Below, in pieces: positions 1-7,894 of a stretch of DNA of 64,000 nucleotides. Under the pieces are notes generated by a model that saw only the letters and a list, made by a program, of their open reading frames with translations, was not told the origin of the DNA and did not search any database. The position numbers and the translations under genes were made by a program. The stretch is taken from assembly GCA_964630235.1 (NCBI GenBank), contig CAZVUO010000001.1, positions 682,001 to 746,000 on the forward strand. The letters are read 5' to 3'. Within the stretch, counting starts at the first letter, position 1; each line of letters begins with the position of its first letter. Source of the stretch: JBFLYH01 sp964630235 (lineage in GTDB: Bacteria > Oederibacteriota > JAAXVQ01 > JAUVAV01).

Positions 1-336
1 TGGCTGGAGCAGGCCGATCCAGGTCCAAAAGCCAACGCCCTCATTTGCATGATCAACCAGGCGAATTATTTGCTGGACCGGCAGATCACCGCGCTGGAAA
101 AAGCGTTCGTGGAGGCGGGAGGCTACAGCGAACGATTGGCCGCCGCGCGCCTCGCTGAGCGGCAAAGGCGGAAAACAGATCAGACGGATCGGTCCGATCG
201 GACGGATCTGATTCCAAACTGTCCCCAATGCGGCCAGGCGATGGTCTTGCGCACCGCAAAAAGCGGAAAAAACCCAGGAAATAACTTCTGGGGGTGTTCG
301 GCCTACCCGGAGTGCAAGAGGGTGCTGGGCGTATAA
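1..336 (+). CDS. Four-helix-bundle suffix / topoisomerase-type zinc-ribbon protein (5' truncated)
   Basis: The reading frame is open from the first base of the window, so the gene begins upstream. An internal ATG at 49 exists, but the residues before it (WLEQADPGPKANALIC) fit the family and continue the helix. The first part resembles the four-helix-bundle suffix domain found attached to IVS-type 23S rRNA-associated bundles (NQANYLLDRQITALEKAF). After a polar linker rich in TD/RSD repeats comes a C4 zinc ribbon of the topoisomerase I type: CPQCG...WGCSAYPECK. This implies nucleic-acid binding, but no reaction can be assigned. It is the last gene before the promoter at 379. The domain calls are made from memory of the families; the zinc ribbon is the surer of the two. 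Confidence 0.7.
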   Translation, partial: WLEQADPGPKANALICMINQANYLLDRQITALEKAFVEAGGYSERLAAARLAERQRRKTDQTDRSDRTDLIPNCPQCGQAMVLRTAKSGKNPGNNFWGCSAYPECKRVLGV

Positions 337-378
337 TGGTGATAGGGTAACTCCTGTTGCTTTCCCGGGGTTTCATTC

Positions 379-408
379 TTGACGGATAGGGAGGCTTCAC
401 TTTATACT
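379..408 (+). promoter_or_regulatory. Sigma-70 promoter for the DUF116-ferredoxin-phosphoesterase operon
   Basis: A -35 TTGACG (379-384) and a -10 TATACT (403-408) are separated by 18 bases. The TTG of the -35 box could be misread as a start codon for the next gene. The expected transcript starts near 415, which fits a GTG start at 442 with a good Shine-Dalgarno. Confidence 0.7.
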
Positions 409-441
409 GCTGGCCTGATTGCCCGCCCCAAGGAGCCGCTT

Positions 442-1284
442 GTGCCGTTCGAGACGCCAGCCCCGGAAGCCCGCAGCCCGCAGGACCGCAAGCTGGGAGA
501 GGAATGGAGCGATTGGGACGGGTCCCGCGACAGCGGGGACACCCGGACCCCGGCCTGGGCCTTCGTGGGCCTGGCCGGGCTCGCGGTCATCCTCCTGGGC
601 CTGGCGGCCGGGGCGCTGTTGTGGCTCGCGGCCCCGCGCTTGCAGGCCATGGGATTTTCCTGGCTGACCCGCCTGCTGGCCCTTGCGGCCGGCGGATACC
701 TGCTGCTGTGGTATGGCGCCCTGGTTCTGGCCGTGGCCGGGGTCAGGCCGTTGCGCTACGTGGTCAGGGCGCTGGGCGGTTTGCGCTGGGCCATTGGGTT
801 CTGCGTCAGTCTCGGCCGCTTGTTCGGCCTGTCGCGCGACCGGGTGGGGCACGCGTTCGTTCGGGCGTATAATCTGCTGGAAGTGCTGCCGCCGCTTATC
901 ACCGATCCGGCCAAACTGCTGGTTTTGGCCCCGCGCTGTCTCAACCGTGAGACCGTGCAGGGCCTTCAGCAGCTCAAGCAGCGGTACGGTTTTTCGCAGG
1001 TGATCGCGTTTGGCGGCACCGAGGCCCGCCGGGGCATTGCCCAGCACCGGCCCCAGGGCATCATTGCCGTGGCCTGCGAGCGGGACTTGCTGGTTGGCAT
1101 CAAGGACCTGAGGGGGCGCGTGCCGGTGCTGGGATATTCCAACCTCCGGCCCGAAGGCCCCTGTAAAAATACGGTTGTGGACCTGGAGCAGGTGGAACAA
1201 GGCATCCGGATGTTTCTCGGACCGGGTGAAAGGCCTGCCCGCAATTTCCTGAAGGAGGAAAAGAACCATGATGGTGAAAATTGA
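442..1284 (+). CDS. DUF116 family membrane protein
   Basis: The first third has two hydrophobic stretches (WAFVGLAGLAVILLGLAAG and LLALAAGGYLLLWYGALVLA), so the protein is probably anchored in the inner membrane by its N-terminus. The C-terminal domain is typical DUF116: APRCLNRETVQGL, VIAFGGTEARRGIAQ, GIIAVACERDLLVGI and LGYSNLRPEGPCKNT, with two conserved cysteines plausibly involved in metal or redox binding. The function of the family is not established. I chose GTG 442 because AAGGAG lies 6 bases upstream; the longer frame from TTG 379 would begin inside the promoter. The gene overlaps the downstream ferredoxin start by 17 bases, suggesting translational coupling and a shared redox role. 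Confidence 0.8.
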   Translation: MPFETPAPEARSPQDRKLGEEWSDWDGSRDSGDTRTPAWAFVGLAGLAVILLGLAAGALLWLAAPRLQAMGFSWLTRLLALAAGGYLLLWYGALVLAVAGVRPLRYVVRALGGLRWAIGFCVSLGRLFGLSRDRVGHAFVRAYNLLEVLPPLITDPAKLLVLAPRCLNRETVQGLQQLKQRYGFSQVIAFGGTEARRGIAQHRPQGIIAVACERDLLVGIKDLRGRVPVLGYSNLRPEGPCKNTVVDLEQVEQGIRMFLGPGERPARNFLKEEKNHDGEN

Positions 1285-1459
1285 CGAAACCCTGTGCACG
1301 GGCTGCAGCCTGTGCACGACCGATGTGCCGGAAGTGTTCGAGATGGGGGACGATGGTCTGGCGAAAGTAATCACGCCCTCGCCCGAAGGCGACCTGGCGA
1401 GCCGCGCCAAGGATGCGGCCGCCGCCTGCCCGGCCAGCTGCATTTCCATCGAAGAATAA
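1268..1459 (+). CDS. Small ferredoxin with a single 4Fe-4S (or 3Fe-4S) cluster
   Basis: This 63-residue protein has CTGCSLC near residues 11-17 and a later CPASC. That is the pattern of monocluster ferredoxins such as those of Desulfovibrio and Thermotoga, where the last cysteine before Pro completes the cluster. It is acidic and soluble and acts as a one-electron carrier. The Shine-Dalgarno AAGGAGG lies 9-10 bases before ATG 1268; ATG 1271 is an alternative. The start lies inside the end of the DUF116 gene, so the pair is probably co-translated. The electron partner is not identifiable here. Confidence 0.92.
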   Translation: MMVKIDETLCTGCSLCTTDVPEVFEMGDDGLAKVITPSPEGDLASRAKDAAAACPASCISIEE

Positions 1460-1472
1460 TCCCGCTGCGCCC

Positions 1473-2213
1473 ATGCGCGTGGCCGTGCTGGCGGACATCC
1501 ACGCCAACTGGGAGGCGCTGACCGCTGTTGAGGAAGACCTGCGGCAGCAGGAGCCGGAAGCCGTCTACTGTCTGGGCGATGTGGTGGGATACGGCGCTGA
1601 CCCGCAGGCCTGCTGGGAATGGGTCCAGGCCCGCTGCCAGGTCAGCCTCCGGGGGAACCACGAGGAAGCGGCCATCCATCCCGAACGCGAGGAGGAAATG
1701 AACCAGGCCGCGGCCGCGGCCATCCGCTGGACCCGCGGCCAGCTGAACAGCCAGGCGCTCGCCGCCATCAGCGCCTGGCCTCTGGTGGAAACCGGGGCCG
1801 ATGCGCGTCTGGTCCACGGTTCGCCTCTGGAACCGCTGGCTTTCCACTACATTTCCAGCCGCTGGGACGCGGAAAACGCCTTCCAAAACTTTGCCGAGCA
1901 CGCGTGCTTTTTCGGCCATACCCATCGCTGCGAGGTCGTGGAAGAAATAGTTCCCGGCGCCCTGCGGGTCCATCCGGTCTTGGAGGGGCAAGGGAGCCTG
2001 ACATTGGAAGCGGACAAACGCTACCTGGTCAATGTCGGAAGCGTGGGCCAGCCCCGGGACCGCGATCCGCGCGCCAAATGGCTCCTGGTCAGCGGAGATC
2101 CGCCGGTCCTGGAATTTCGGGCGGTTGATTATAATGTGGCTTTGGCCCAAAAGAAAATCCTGGCTGCAGGCTTGCCGAAAATTCTTGCCGAGAGATTGGC
2201 CTTCGGGCAATAG
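1473..2213 (+). CDS. Metallophosphoesterase (calcineurin-like, YfcE/MJ0936 type)
   Basis: A 246-residue protein with the full set of dinuclear metal motifs in order: LADIHAN (DxH), CLGDVVGYG (GDxxG), GNHE, HGSP and GHTH. The family includes phosphodiesterases and protein phosphatases. The variant with GDVVGYG and an early DIHAN is common in bacterial genomes without a known substrate. I placed the start at ATG 1473 because the protein then begins directly with the conserved MRVAVLADIH strand; the open frame extends upstream into the ferredoxin gene without homology. It lies 13 bases after the ferredoxin stop, probably in the same operon. Confidence 0.88.
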   Translation: MRVAVLADIHANWEALTAVEEDLRQQEPEAVYCLGDVVGYGADPQACWEWVQARCQVSLRGNHEEAAIHPEREEEMNQAAAAAIRWTRGQLNSQALAAISAWPLVETGADARLVHGSPLEPLAFHYISSRWDAENAFQNFAEHACFFGHTHRCEVVEEIVPGALRVHPVLEGQGSLTLEADKRYLVNVGSVGQPRDRDPRAKWLLVSGDPPVLEFRAVDYNVALAQKKILAAGLPKILAERLAFGQ

Positions 2214-2245
2214 TCTCAAAATGAAGCAATGGCAACCCGCGAACC

Positions 2246-2274
2246 TTGACAAACGCCATTTTCGCCTTTATAAT
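2246..2274 (+). promoter_or_regulatory. Consensus sigma-70 promoter for rpoN
   Basis: A perfect TTGACA (2246-2251) and a perfect TATAAT (2269-2274) are separated by 17 bases. Transcription is expected near 2281, about 58 bases before the rpoN start. This suggests strong constitutive expression of the rpoN-hpf-ptsN-hprK operon. Confidence 0.85.
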
Positions 2275-2338
2275 CCCGGATTGTTCCGCTCTTAGAGAAG
2301 GAGTCCGTCCAGAGTGATCACCAGCCAGAGGGAAGCAG

Positions 2339-3784
2339 ATGGCACCCAAGCTGGAACTGCAGGTCGGGCAAAAGCTTATTCTGACACCAGGGCTGCAACA
2401 TGCCCTGAAAGTGCTTCAATTGCCCACTTTGGAACTCAACAGCTTGGTCAACCAGGAGCTGGCTGAAAATCCATTTTTGGAAGAGGGGCCGGACGGCGAC
2501 GGCCCTGGCCTGGAACCGGCGACCGAACGCTCAACCGCCGAAGCGCCGGAGGGGGAACAGACCCAGGAAGTGGACCTGGACGAAAACCCGCAGTCTGCCA
2601 GCGCCTTGCAGCAGGACCGCTGGGACGATTATTTTTGGAACAACGATTACGAAATCCCAAAGTACGACCGGGAGATCAACCCGGACTACACCGAGCCGCA
2701 GGTGGCCAAACAGCCGACCCTGGCCGAACACCTTCTGTGGCAGCTGCGCCTGGTGTGCAACACGGACCAAGAATACCGTCTGGGTGAGCTGGTTATCGGC
2801 AACCTGGACGAGCGCGGGTTCCTGGCCCTGCCGCTCGAGGACATCGCGGCCGAAGCGCAAATGGACCTGGAGACCGCGGCCTACGTGCTGGAACTGGTCC
2901 AGAACCTGGAACCCGTGGGCGTGGGCGCGCGGGACGTCAAGGAGAGCCTGCTGATCCAGCTGCGGCATCTGCCCGAACGGCATCCGCTGGCTGAAGCCAT
3001 CGTGGAAAAGCATTTCCTGGCCCTGGAGCGGCACCAGCTGGACGCCATCGTCCGGGCGGAAAAGGCCGCGCGGCAGGACGTGGTCGCCGCGGCCAAAGTC
3101 ATCGCGGGCTTGGATCCCTATCCGGGGCGGCACTACACCGCGGCAGACGTGGAATACGTCGTGCCGGACGTGATCCTGGAAAAGCACGACGACCAGTACG
3201 TGATCATCATTAACGACGATCAGATCCCCGAACTGCGCGTCAGCCGGGCCTACCGCCAGCTCCTACGGCGCGGTTCGGGCGTGAGTCCGGAAACCCGCCA
3301 GTATCTGCACGAGCGGCTGGACCGGGCCCAGTGGCTGATTCGCAGCATCGAGGAACGCCGCAAGACCCTGTACCGGGTGGTGGAGGCCATCGTCGAGCAG
3401 CAGCGCGATTTTTTTGAAAAAGGCGTGGAACACCTGCGACCGCTCAATCTGCGGCAGATCGCGGACCGCCTGGGCTTGCATGAGTCCACGATTTCGCGGG
3501 TGACCAGCCAGAAATACATCCAGACGCCGCGGGGGCTTTTCCGGCTCAAGTACTTTTTCAGCAGCCAGATCAAGACCGCGGACGGCGGCGACATCTCCTC
3601 CACCAGCGTGAAAGCCGCGCTGCAGGAACTGGTTGGCCAGGAAAACTCCCGGCGGCCGCTGTCGGACCAGCGGCTGACGGAGATGCTGAACGCGCGGGGT
3701 TTCCAGATCGCCCGCCGGACCGTGGCCAAATACCGCGAGGAATTGAACCTGCTGCCGGCCAGCCAGCGCCGGGGGCTGGAGTAA
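2339..3784 (+). CDS. rpoN: RNA polymerase sigma-54 factor
   Basis: 481 residues, the usual length for sigma-54. Region I is present (QKLILTPGLQHALKVLQLP), followed by an acidic region II rich in Glu/Asp (about residues 45-95). The core-binding and HTH regions follow (LRQIADRLGLHESTISRVTSQKYIQTP). The C-terminal RpoN box reads ARRTVAKYRE, which recognises the -24 element. It directs transcription from -24/-12 promoters with AAA+ activators; one such activator (13832-15181) and one clear -24/-12 promoter (15318) lie in this window. It is followed by hpf, ptsN and hprK, the classical rpoN neighbourhood. Confidence 0.97.
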   Translation: MAPKLELQVGQKLILTPGLQHALKVLQLPTLELNSLVNQELAENPFLEEGPDGDGPGLEPATERSTAEAPEGEQTQEVDLDENPQSASALQQDRWDDYFWNNDYEIPKYDREINPDYTEPQVAKQPTLAEHLLWQLRLVCNTDQEYRLGELVIGNLDERGFLALPLEDIAAEAQMDLETAAYVLELVQNLEPVGVGARDVKESLLIQLRHLPERHPLAEAIVEKHFLALERHQLDAIVRAEKAARQDVVAAAKVIAGLDPYPGRHYTAADVEYVVPDVILEKHDDQYVIIINDDQIPELRVSRAYRQLLRRGSGVSPETRQYLHERLDRAQWLIRSIEERRKTLYRVVEAIVEQQRDFFEKGVEHLRPLNLRQIADRLGLHESTISRVTSQKYIQTPRGLFRLKYFFSSQIKTADGGDISSTSVKAALQELVGQENSRRPLSDQRLTEMLNARGFQIARRTVAKYREELNLLPASQRRGLE

Positions 3785-3817
3785 ACCGGCCCCGAGGGCC
3801 GGACCAAGGAGGCGGGC

Positions 3818-4351
3818 GTGAAAATAACCATCACCGGGCGGCATATGGAGGTCACCAAGCCGTTCAGCCAGTACGTGAAGAAACGGCTGCAAAAATGGTC
3901 GGCGTTTCTGGGAACGGACGCGGTTGTGCACGTGGTGGCCAGCGTGGAAGGCTACCGGCAGCAGGTGGAAGTCACGGCCAACGACGGCCCCTATACCGTG
4001 GCCGCCAAGCAGACCACCAAGGATCTGTACCAATCCATGGATCTCCTGGCGGAAAAAATCGGGCGGCAGATCAAGCGGCAGCACGAGCAGCTGCGCCGGA
4101 GCAAGGTCATGCGCCGCGGCAAAGGGCTGCCGCGCAGGGGGGCGCCGCCCGCCGAGCCGGCGCCGGACGCGCCGCGGCCCCGGATCACGGTCGCGCCGGT
4201 CACGGGCAAGCCCATGACCCAGGAGGAGGCGGCCCTGCAGCTTGCGGCCTTGCGGGCCCCGTTTTTAGTGTTTGAGGACGCGGACACCGGCCAACTGGCC
4301 GTTCTGGTCAAGAATCCGGACGGCAGCTTCAAGCTGGTCACCAAGGACTGA
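3818..4351 (+). CDS. hpf: Ribosome hibernation promoting factor, long form
   Basis: 177 residues starting at GTG 3818 with AAGGAGG 4 bases upstream. The N-terminal S30AE domain (MKITITGRHMEVTKPFSQYV...DLYQSMDLLAEKIGRQIKRQ) binds the decoding centre of the 30S subunit. A basic, Pro/Ala-rich linker leads to the C-terminal dimerisation domain (KPMTQEEAALQLAALRAPFLVFEDADTG...). The long form alone drives 100S ribosome dimers in stationary phase. Its place between rpoN and ptsN is the conserved one in Gram-negative bacteria. Confidence 0.95.
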   Translation: MKITITGRHMEVTKPFSQYVKKRLQKWSAFLGTDAVVHVVASVEGYRQQVEVTANDGPYTVAAKQTTKDLYQSMDLLAEKIGRQIKRQHEQLRRSKVMRRGKGLPRRGAPPAEPAPDAPRPRITVAPVTGKPMTQEEAALQLAALRAPFLVFEDADTGQLAVLVKNPDGSFKLVTKD

Positions 4352-4385
4352 TTTTCGGACAGGCGGGACAAGGAGGCCCCAACGT

Positions 4386-4850
4386 ATGCGTATCATGGAT
4401 TTTCTCTCGGAGAAGAACATCACGGTAGACCTCAAGGCCAAGAACAAGAAGGACGCCATCGAGGAATTGGTGGAGCTCTTGGTCGGCAGCAGCAACGTCG
4501 CGGACAAGAAGAAAATGACCCAAATCCTCTTGGAACGGGAGGAGCTGGGCAGCACCGGCATCGGCCAGGGCATCGCCATTCCGCATGGCAAGTCCGATAC
4601 CGTCAAGGAACTCACCGCGGCTTTCGGCCTGTCCAAGAGCGGCGTGCCGTTCGACGCGCTGGACGGCGAATTGGTCTACATCTTCGTGCTGCTGGTGGCG
4701 CCCGAGGGAACGGCCGGCGCCCACTTGAAGGCTCTGGCCCGCATCTCCCAGCTGCTGAAGGACAAATACATCCGGCGCAAACTGCTTTCCGCCCAGAACA
4801 CCGCCGAGGTGGTGAAGGTAATCCAGGAAGAGGAAAAAGCCGCGCACTGA
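4386..4850 (+). CDS. ptsN: PTS EIIA-Ntr (nitrogen-regulatory / fructose-type EIIA)
   Basis: A 154-residue EIIA of the fructose/mannitol family. The phosphorylated histidine is His67 in the motif GIGQGIAIPHGKS. PtsN accepts phosphate from HPr/NPr and in Proteobacteria acts as a regulator (K+ transport, sensor kinases) rather than in sugar uptake. I chose ATG 4386 because AAGGAGG ends 9 bases upstream and the protein begins with the family-typical MDFLSEKNI; the frame is open further upstream without homology. It lies between hpf and hprK. Confidence 0.94.
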   Translation: MRIMDFLSEKNITVDLKAKNKKDAIEELVELLVGSSNVADKKKMTQILLEREELGSTGIGQGIAIPHGKSDTVKELTAAFGLSKSGVPFDALDGELVYIFVLLVAPEGTAGAHLKALARISQLLKDKYIRRKLLSAQNTAEVVKVIQEEEKAAH

Positions 4851-4878
4851 GCCGCGGCGTGCCCTGGGGGAAGCGCCG

Positions 4879-5817
4879 ATGATCAACTTGTTGGTCGAGG
4901 AGTTCTACCTCGAACAGAAAGAAAAAATGTCCCTGGAGCTGGTGGCAGGCCAGGAAGGCTTGCGGAGCAAGATCACCGTGCCGGACATCAACCGTCCGGG
5001 GCTGGCGCTGGCCGGATACTTCGACTATTTCGCCTATGAGCGCATCCAGGTGCTCGGCCGCACCGAACTCTCCTTCCTGCAGGGCATCGAACGCGAACAC
5101 GTCCGGACCATCTTCCGGAAGCTGCTGGAATGGGACGTGTGCTGCTTTATCATCACCCAGGGGCTGGAACCGCCGGAAGAGCTGATGCTCGCCGTGCAGG
5201 GCCGGCCGGTGTCGGTGTTCAAGTCCACGCTGCCCACCACCAAGCTCATCGCCGAGCTCACCATCTATCTCGAGGACAAGCTCGCTCCGGAGACCTCCAT
5301 GCACGGCACGCTGGTGGATGTCTACGGGGTCGGGGTGCTGATCCTGGGCAAGAGCGGCATCGGCAAAAGCGAATGCGCCCTGGACCTGGTGGAGCGCGGG
5401 CACCGACTCGTGGCCGACGACCTGGTGGACATCAAGCGAACCGCGGAGCGCATTCTCATGGGGTCGGGGCCGGAGCTGATCCGGCACCATATGGAAATCC
5501 GCGGGCTGGGCATCATCAATATTAAGAATCTTTTCGGCATCGGCGCCATCCGGGACCGCAAGCGCATCGAACTGGTGGCCACCATCGAAGAGTGGGACGA
5601 TAAAAAGGAATACGACCGCCTGGGTCTGGACGAGCTGACCTACGCCATCCTGGAGGTCGAATTGCCCCGCATCATCATTCCCGTGCGCCCCGGCCGCAAC
5701 CTGTCCATCATTATCGAAGTCGCGGCCATGAACCAGCGGCTGAAAAAAAGCGGGCACCACACCGCGCGGGAATTCAACAAAACCCTGATCTCCTGGATGC
5801 AGACGGACGAGCGGTAG
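4879..5817 (+). CDS. hprK: HPr kinase/phosphorylase
   Basis: 312 residues, the standard length. The N-terminal MurF-like domain is followed by a kinase domain with the Walker A GKSGIGKSE (about residues 157-165) and the HprK signature EIRGLGIINIKNLFG (about 207-221). It phosphorylates HPr on Ser46 with ATP or PPi and reverses the reaction. The HPr in this window (10229) has the required Ser46, so enzyme and substrate are both present. The C-terminal FNKTLISWMQ also fits the family. It is probably translated from the rpoN transcript. Confidence 0.96.
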   Translation: MINLLVEEFYLEQKEKMSLELVAGQEGLRSKITVPDINRPGLALAGYFDYFAYERIQVLGRTELSFLQGIEREHVRTIFRKLLEWDVCCFIITQGLEPPEELMLAVQGRPVSVFKSTLPTTKLIAELTIYLEDKLAPETSMHGTLVDVYGVGVLILGKSGIGKSECALDLVERGHRLVADDLVDIKRTAERILMGSGPELIRHHMEIRGLGIINIKNLFGIGAIRDRKRIELVATIEEWDDKKEYDRLGLDELTYAILEVELPRIIIPVRPGRNLSIIIEVAAMNQRLKKSGHHTAREFNKTLISWMQTDER

Positions 5818-5826
5818 ACCGCCGGT

Positions 5827-5958
5827 GAGCGCCGCGGGCGCTCTCGATACCCCGGTGAAAGGGAAGTGCCGACGCAAGGAAATCCCCGCAGGGGAACGAG
5901 ATCCTGCAGCGTCCTGGCCGGGTCCGAATGCATCGGCGTTGCAGGAAAGGCAGGTTCC
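5827..5958 (+). promoter_or_regulatory. Structured, possibly cis-regulatory leader between hprK and yvcK
   Basis: This 132-base gap is rich in self-complementarity. There is a hairpin GAGCGCC-GCG-GGCGCTC (5827-5843), a short hairpin CCCC-GCA-GGGG, and arms CCTGCAGCG/CGTTGCAGG enclosing a GCCG/CGGC stem. An alternative pairing GACGC/GCGTC would compete with the CCTGCA arm. Such mutually exclusive helices directly before a start codon (ATG 5959) are what a riboswitch or attenuator would show. I compared it from memory with common riboswitch cores (cobalamin, c-di-GMP-I, c-di-AMP, TPP, SAM) and found no convincing match. The function is unproven. Confidence 0.35.
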
Positions 5959-7293
5959 ATGACTCCGATCCCGGTTGTTCCCGACCGCAAGCGCCAGCCC
6001 CGCTGGGACCAGCGCCTCTCGTGGCGCTGGCTCTATCCCGGCGTGCGCCTTAAGCGCTGGCTGCTGCTGCTCGTGCTCTCCACGATCGTCATCGGCGTGG
6101 CGGTCTCGGGCATGATGGGGGACGTGTTCCGCAACTTCGAGGTCAAAGTGATTGATGTGCGGCCCCTGGCCAAGCAGATCCAGAGCCTGCGGTTCGTGGA
6201 TTTTCTCCTGCTCACCCTGGGGGTGGCCGGCGTGGTGCTGGCCGTCCGGCGGGGGCTGTACTCCATCCTGACCGTGCTCATGCCCGCGCGGGAGAAGGAA
6301 TATCCCACCGTGGCCCTGAAACGGCTGCGGCTGAAACGCGGCCCGCGGCTGGTGGCGATCGGCGGCGGCACCGGCCTCCCGGCCCTGCTGACCGGGCTCA
6401 AGGAATACACCGCGAACATCGCCGCCGTGGTGACGATGTCGGACGACGGCGGCAGCTCGGGACGGCTGCGCCGGGAATATCAAACCCTGCCGCCCGGCGA
6501 CCTGCGCAACTGTCTGGTCGCCCTGGCCGACACCAGCCCGCTCCTGAGCCAGCTGTTCCAACACCGCTTTAAAGGCGAAGGGGCCGGGATCGAGGGGCAT
6601 TCCTTCGGCAACTTGTTTATCACCGCGCTGGGGGAAATCACCGGTGATTTTGCCTCGGGCGTCAAGGCCGCCAGCCAGGTCCTGGCCGTCTCCGGGCAGG
6701 TGCTGCCGGTGACCGTGGACCCCGTGGCCCTGGAAGCGGAATTCGAGGACGGCACGGTGATCCAGGGAGAATCGCAGATCGGACGCAGTTCCCGGCCGAT
6801 CCGGCGCCTGCGGCTGGTTCCGCCCGACGTGCGGCCCACGCCGGAAACCCGCCAGGCCATCGCCGACGCGGAGGCGATCATCATCGGTCCGGGCAGCCTC
6901 TACACCAGCCTCCTGCCCAATCTCATGGTGCCGGGGATCGCCGATGACATCGCCGCGTCCGGTGCGGTTAAAATTTTCGTGTGCAATGTGATGACCCAGC
7001 CGGGGGAGACCGACCAGCTGACGCTTCAGGACCACGTGCGGATCGTGCGCGAACACACCCGGCCGGATTTGATCCAGTACGTCCTGGCCAACACCGAGCT
7101 GCCCGCCCAGGGCGTGCTGACCCGATACGCCCAGATGAAGGCCGAACCCGTGCTCCCCCGCCCCGAGGACGCGGCCCAGCTGGAGACCTGGGGCATGACC
7201 CTGATCCGCGCCCGCATGGCAGGCGGCGGGGATTATTTCCGTCACCGCCCCGCGCAGCTGGCCCGGGTCATCATGAAACTGATCGTGATTTAG
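5959..7293 (+). CDS. yvcK: YvcK/CofD-like protein with N-terminal membrane segments
   Basis: 444 residues from ATG 5959, which has AGGAAAGG upstream. Two hydrophobic segments come first (LLLLVLSTIVIGVAVSGMM and FLLLTLGVAGVVLAVRRGL). The CofD/YvcK domain follows: IGGGTGLPALLTGLKEYT, TMSDDGGSSGRLRREY, PPGDLRNCLVALAD, and later IIIGPGSLYTSLLPNLMVPGI. YvcK proteins bind UDP-sugars and are needed for gluconeogenic growth and cell-wall control in Bacillus and relatives. The membrane-anchored form occurs in other lineages. In proteobacterial clusters the gene after hprK is usually rapZ (YvcJ); here YvcK takes that place, and no rapZ is seen. Confidence 0.9.
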   Translation: MTPIPVVPDRKRQPRWDQRLSWRWLYPGVRLKRWLLLLVLSTIVIGVAVSGMMGDVFRNFEVKVIDVRPLAKQIQSLRFVDFLLLTLGVAGVVLAVRRGLYSILTVLMPAREKEYPTVALKRLRLKRGPRLVAIGGGTGLPALLTGLKEYTANIAAVVTMSDDGGSSGRLRREYQTLPPGDLRNCLVALADTSPLLSQLFQHRFKGEGAGIEGHSFGNLFITALGEITGDFASGVKAASQVLAVSGQVLPVTVDPVALEAEFEDGTVIQGESQIGRSSRPIRRLRLVPPDVRPTPETRQAIADAEAIIIGPGSLYTSLLPNLMVPGIADDIAASGAVKIFVCNVMTQPGETDQLTLQDHVRIVREHTRPDLIQYVLANTELPAQGVLTRYAQMKAEPVLPRPEDAAQLETWGMTLIRARMAGGGDYFRHRPAQLARVIMKLIVI

Positions 7294-7425
7294 ACGCCAG
7301 AACGTTGCCCCGTTGGCGGGTGCGCACGGCCAGCGGATGTAGAGGCGGGCGAAATTAGAAAATAGAGAGTAGACCGCCTTTGGGTTTTTTCATCTACGTT
7401 CTGCTATCGAATGCTTAAATGCTCC

Positions 7426-7455
7426 GTAACCGATCCGTTGCGGCGGATCGGTTAC
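7426..7455 (+). repeat. Perfect inverted repeat upstream of the mannose-type PTS genes
   Basis: The arms GTAACCGATCCG (7426-7437) and CGGATCGGTTAC (7444-7455) flank the 6-base loop TTGCGG. The element ends 9 to 15 bases before the possible EIIA start codons (7465 or 7471). It could be an operator, a translation-limiting hairpin or a processing site. There is no T-run after it, so a terminator is unlikely. Confidence 0.65.
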
Positions 7456-7470
7456 CAGGCGGTGATGCCC

Positions 7471-7887
7471 ATGATCCAGATTATTGTGGTCACCCACGGG
7501 AAATTGGCGGCCGAATTCATCAACACCACGGAGCTCATCGTGGGCCGCCAGGCGGACCTGAATCCGGTGTGCCTGGAAATGCACGAGGGCATCGAGGATC
7601 TCACGCGCAAGCTGACGGCGGTCATCAAGCCGCCCGAACAGGAGGGAGACGGCTGTCTCGCTCTGGTGGACATGTTCGGCGGCACGCCCAGCAACGTGGC
7701 GCTGGCCTTGACCCGCGACTTTCCCCGGCTGCAGGTGGTCACGGGAGTGAGCCTGCCCATGCTGATCGAGGCCGTGACGCACCGTTCCCTCATGACCTTG
7801 GCCCAGCTCACGGATTTCGTCAAAGAAAAGGGAAAAAAAGCCGTGCTGCACGCCAACGAATTCCTGCACTGGTCCTCGGAGGGGTGA
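7471..7887 (+). CDS. PTS system mannose/fructose/sorbose family EIIA
   Basis: 138 residues with the mannose-class EIIA start MIQIIVVTHGKLAAEFI; the phosphorylated residue is His9. Also conserved is DMFGGTPSNVAL, the loop typical of the ManX EIIA domain. It takes phosphate from HPr-His15 and passes it to EIIB. It is encoded separately from EIIB, as in the four-gene systems of Deltaproteobacteria and Firmicutes. ATG 7471 is preferred because it starts on the conserved strand and has GGCGG at a usable distance; ATG 7465 would add two residues. It begins the EIIA-EIIB-EIIC-EIID run. Confidence 0.93.
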   Translation: MIQIIVVTHGKLAAEFINTTELIVGRQADLNPVCLEMHEGIEDLTRKLTAVIKPPEQEGDGCLALVDMFGGTPSNVALALTRDFPRLQVVTGVSLPMLIEAVTHRSLMTLAQLTDFVKEKGKKAVLHANEFLHWSSEG

Positions 7888-7894
7888 GAAACGA

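Noticed and set aside
397..1449. 350-residue open frame on the minus strand
   Set aside because: It is the antisense shadow of the DUF116 and ferredoxin genes; GC-rich codons leave the opposite strand open. It has no domain or ribosome site.
5851..5958. Cobalamin or c-di-GMP riboswitch before yvcK
   Set aside because: GGTGAAAGGGAA and GACGCAAGG fragments are reminiscent, but the remaining conserved core elements of either class are missing, so only an unclassified structured leader is reported.
4612..7245. 877-residue open frame on the minus strand
   Set aside because: It runs antisense through ptsN, hprK and yvcK, all firmly identified. Its composition is biased (Gly, Gln, His, Arg rich) with no recognisable fold.
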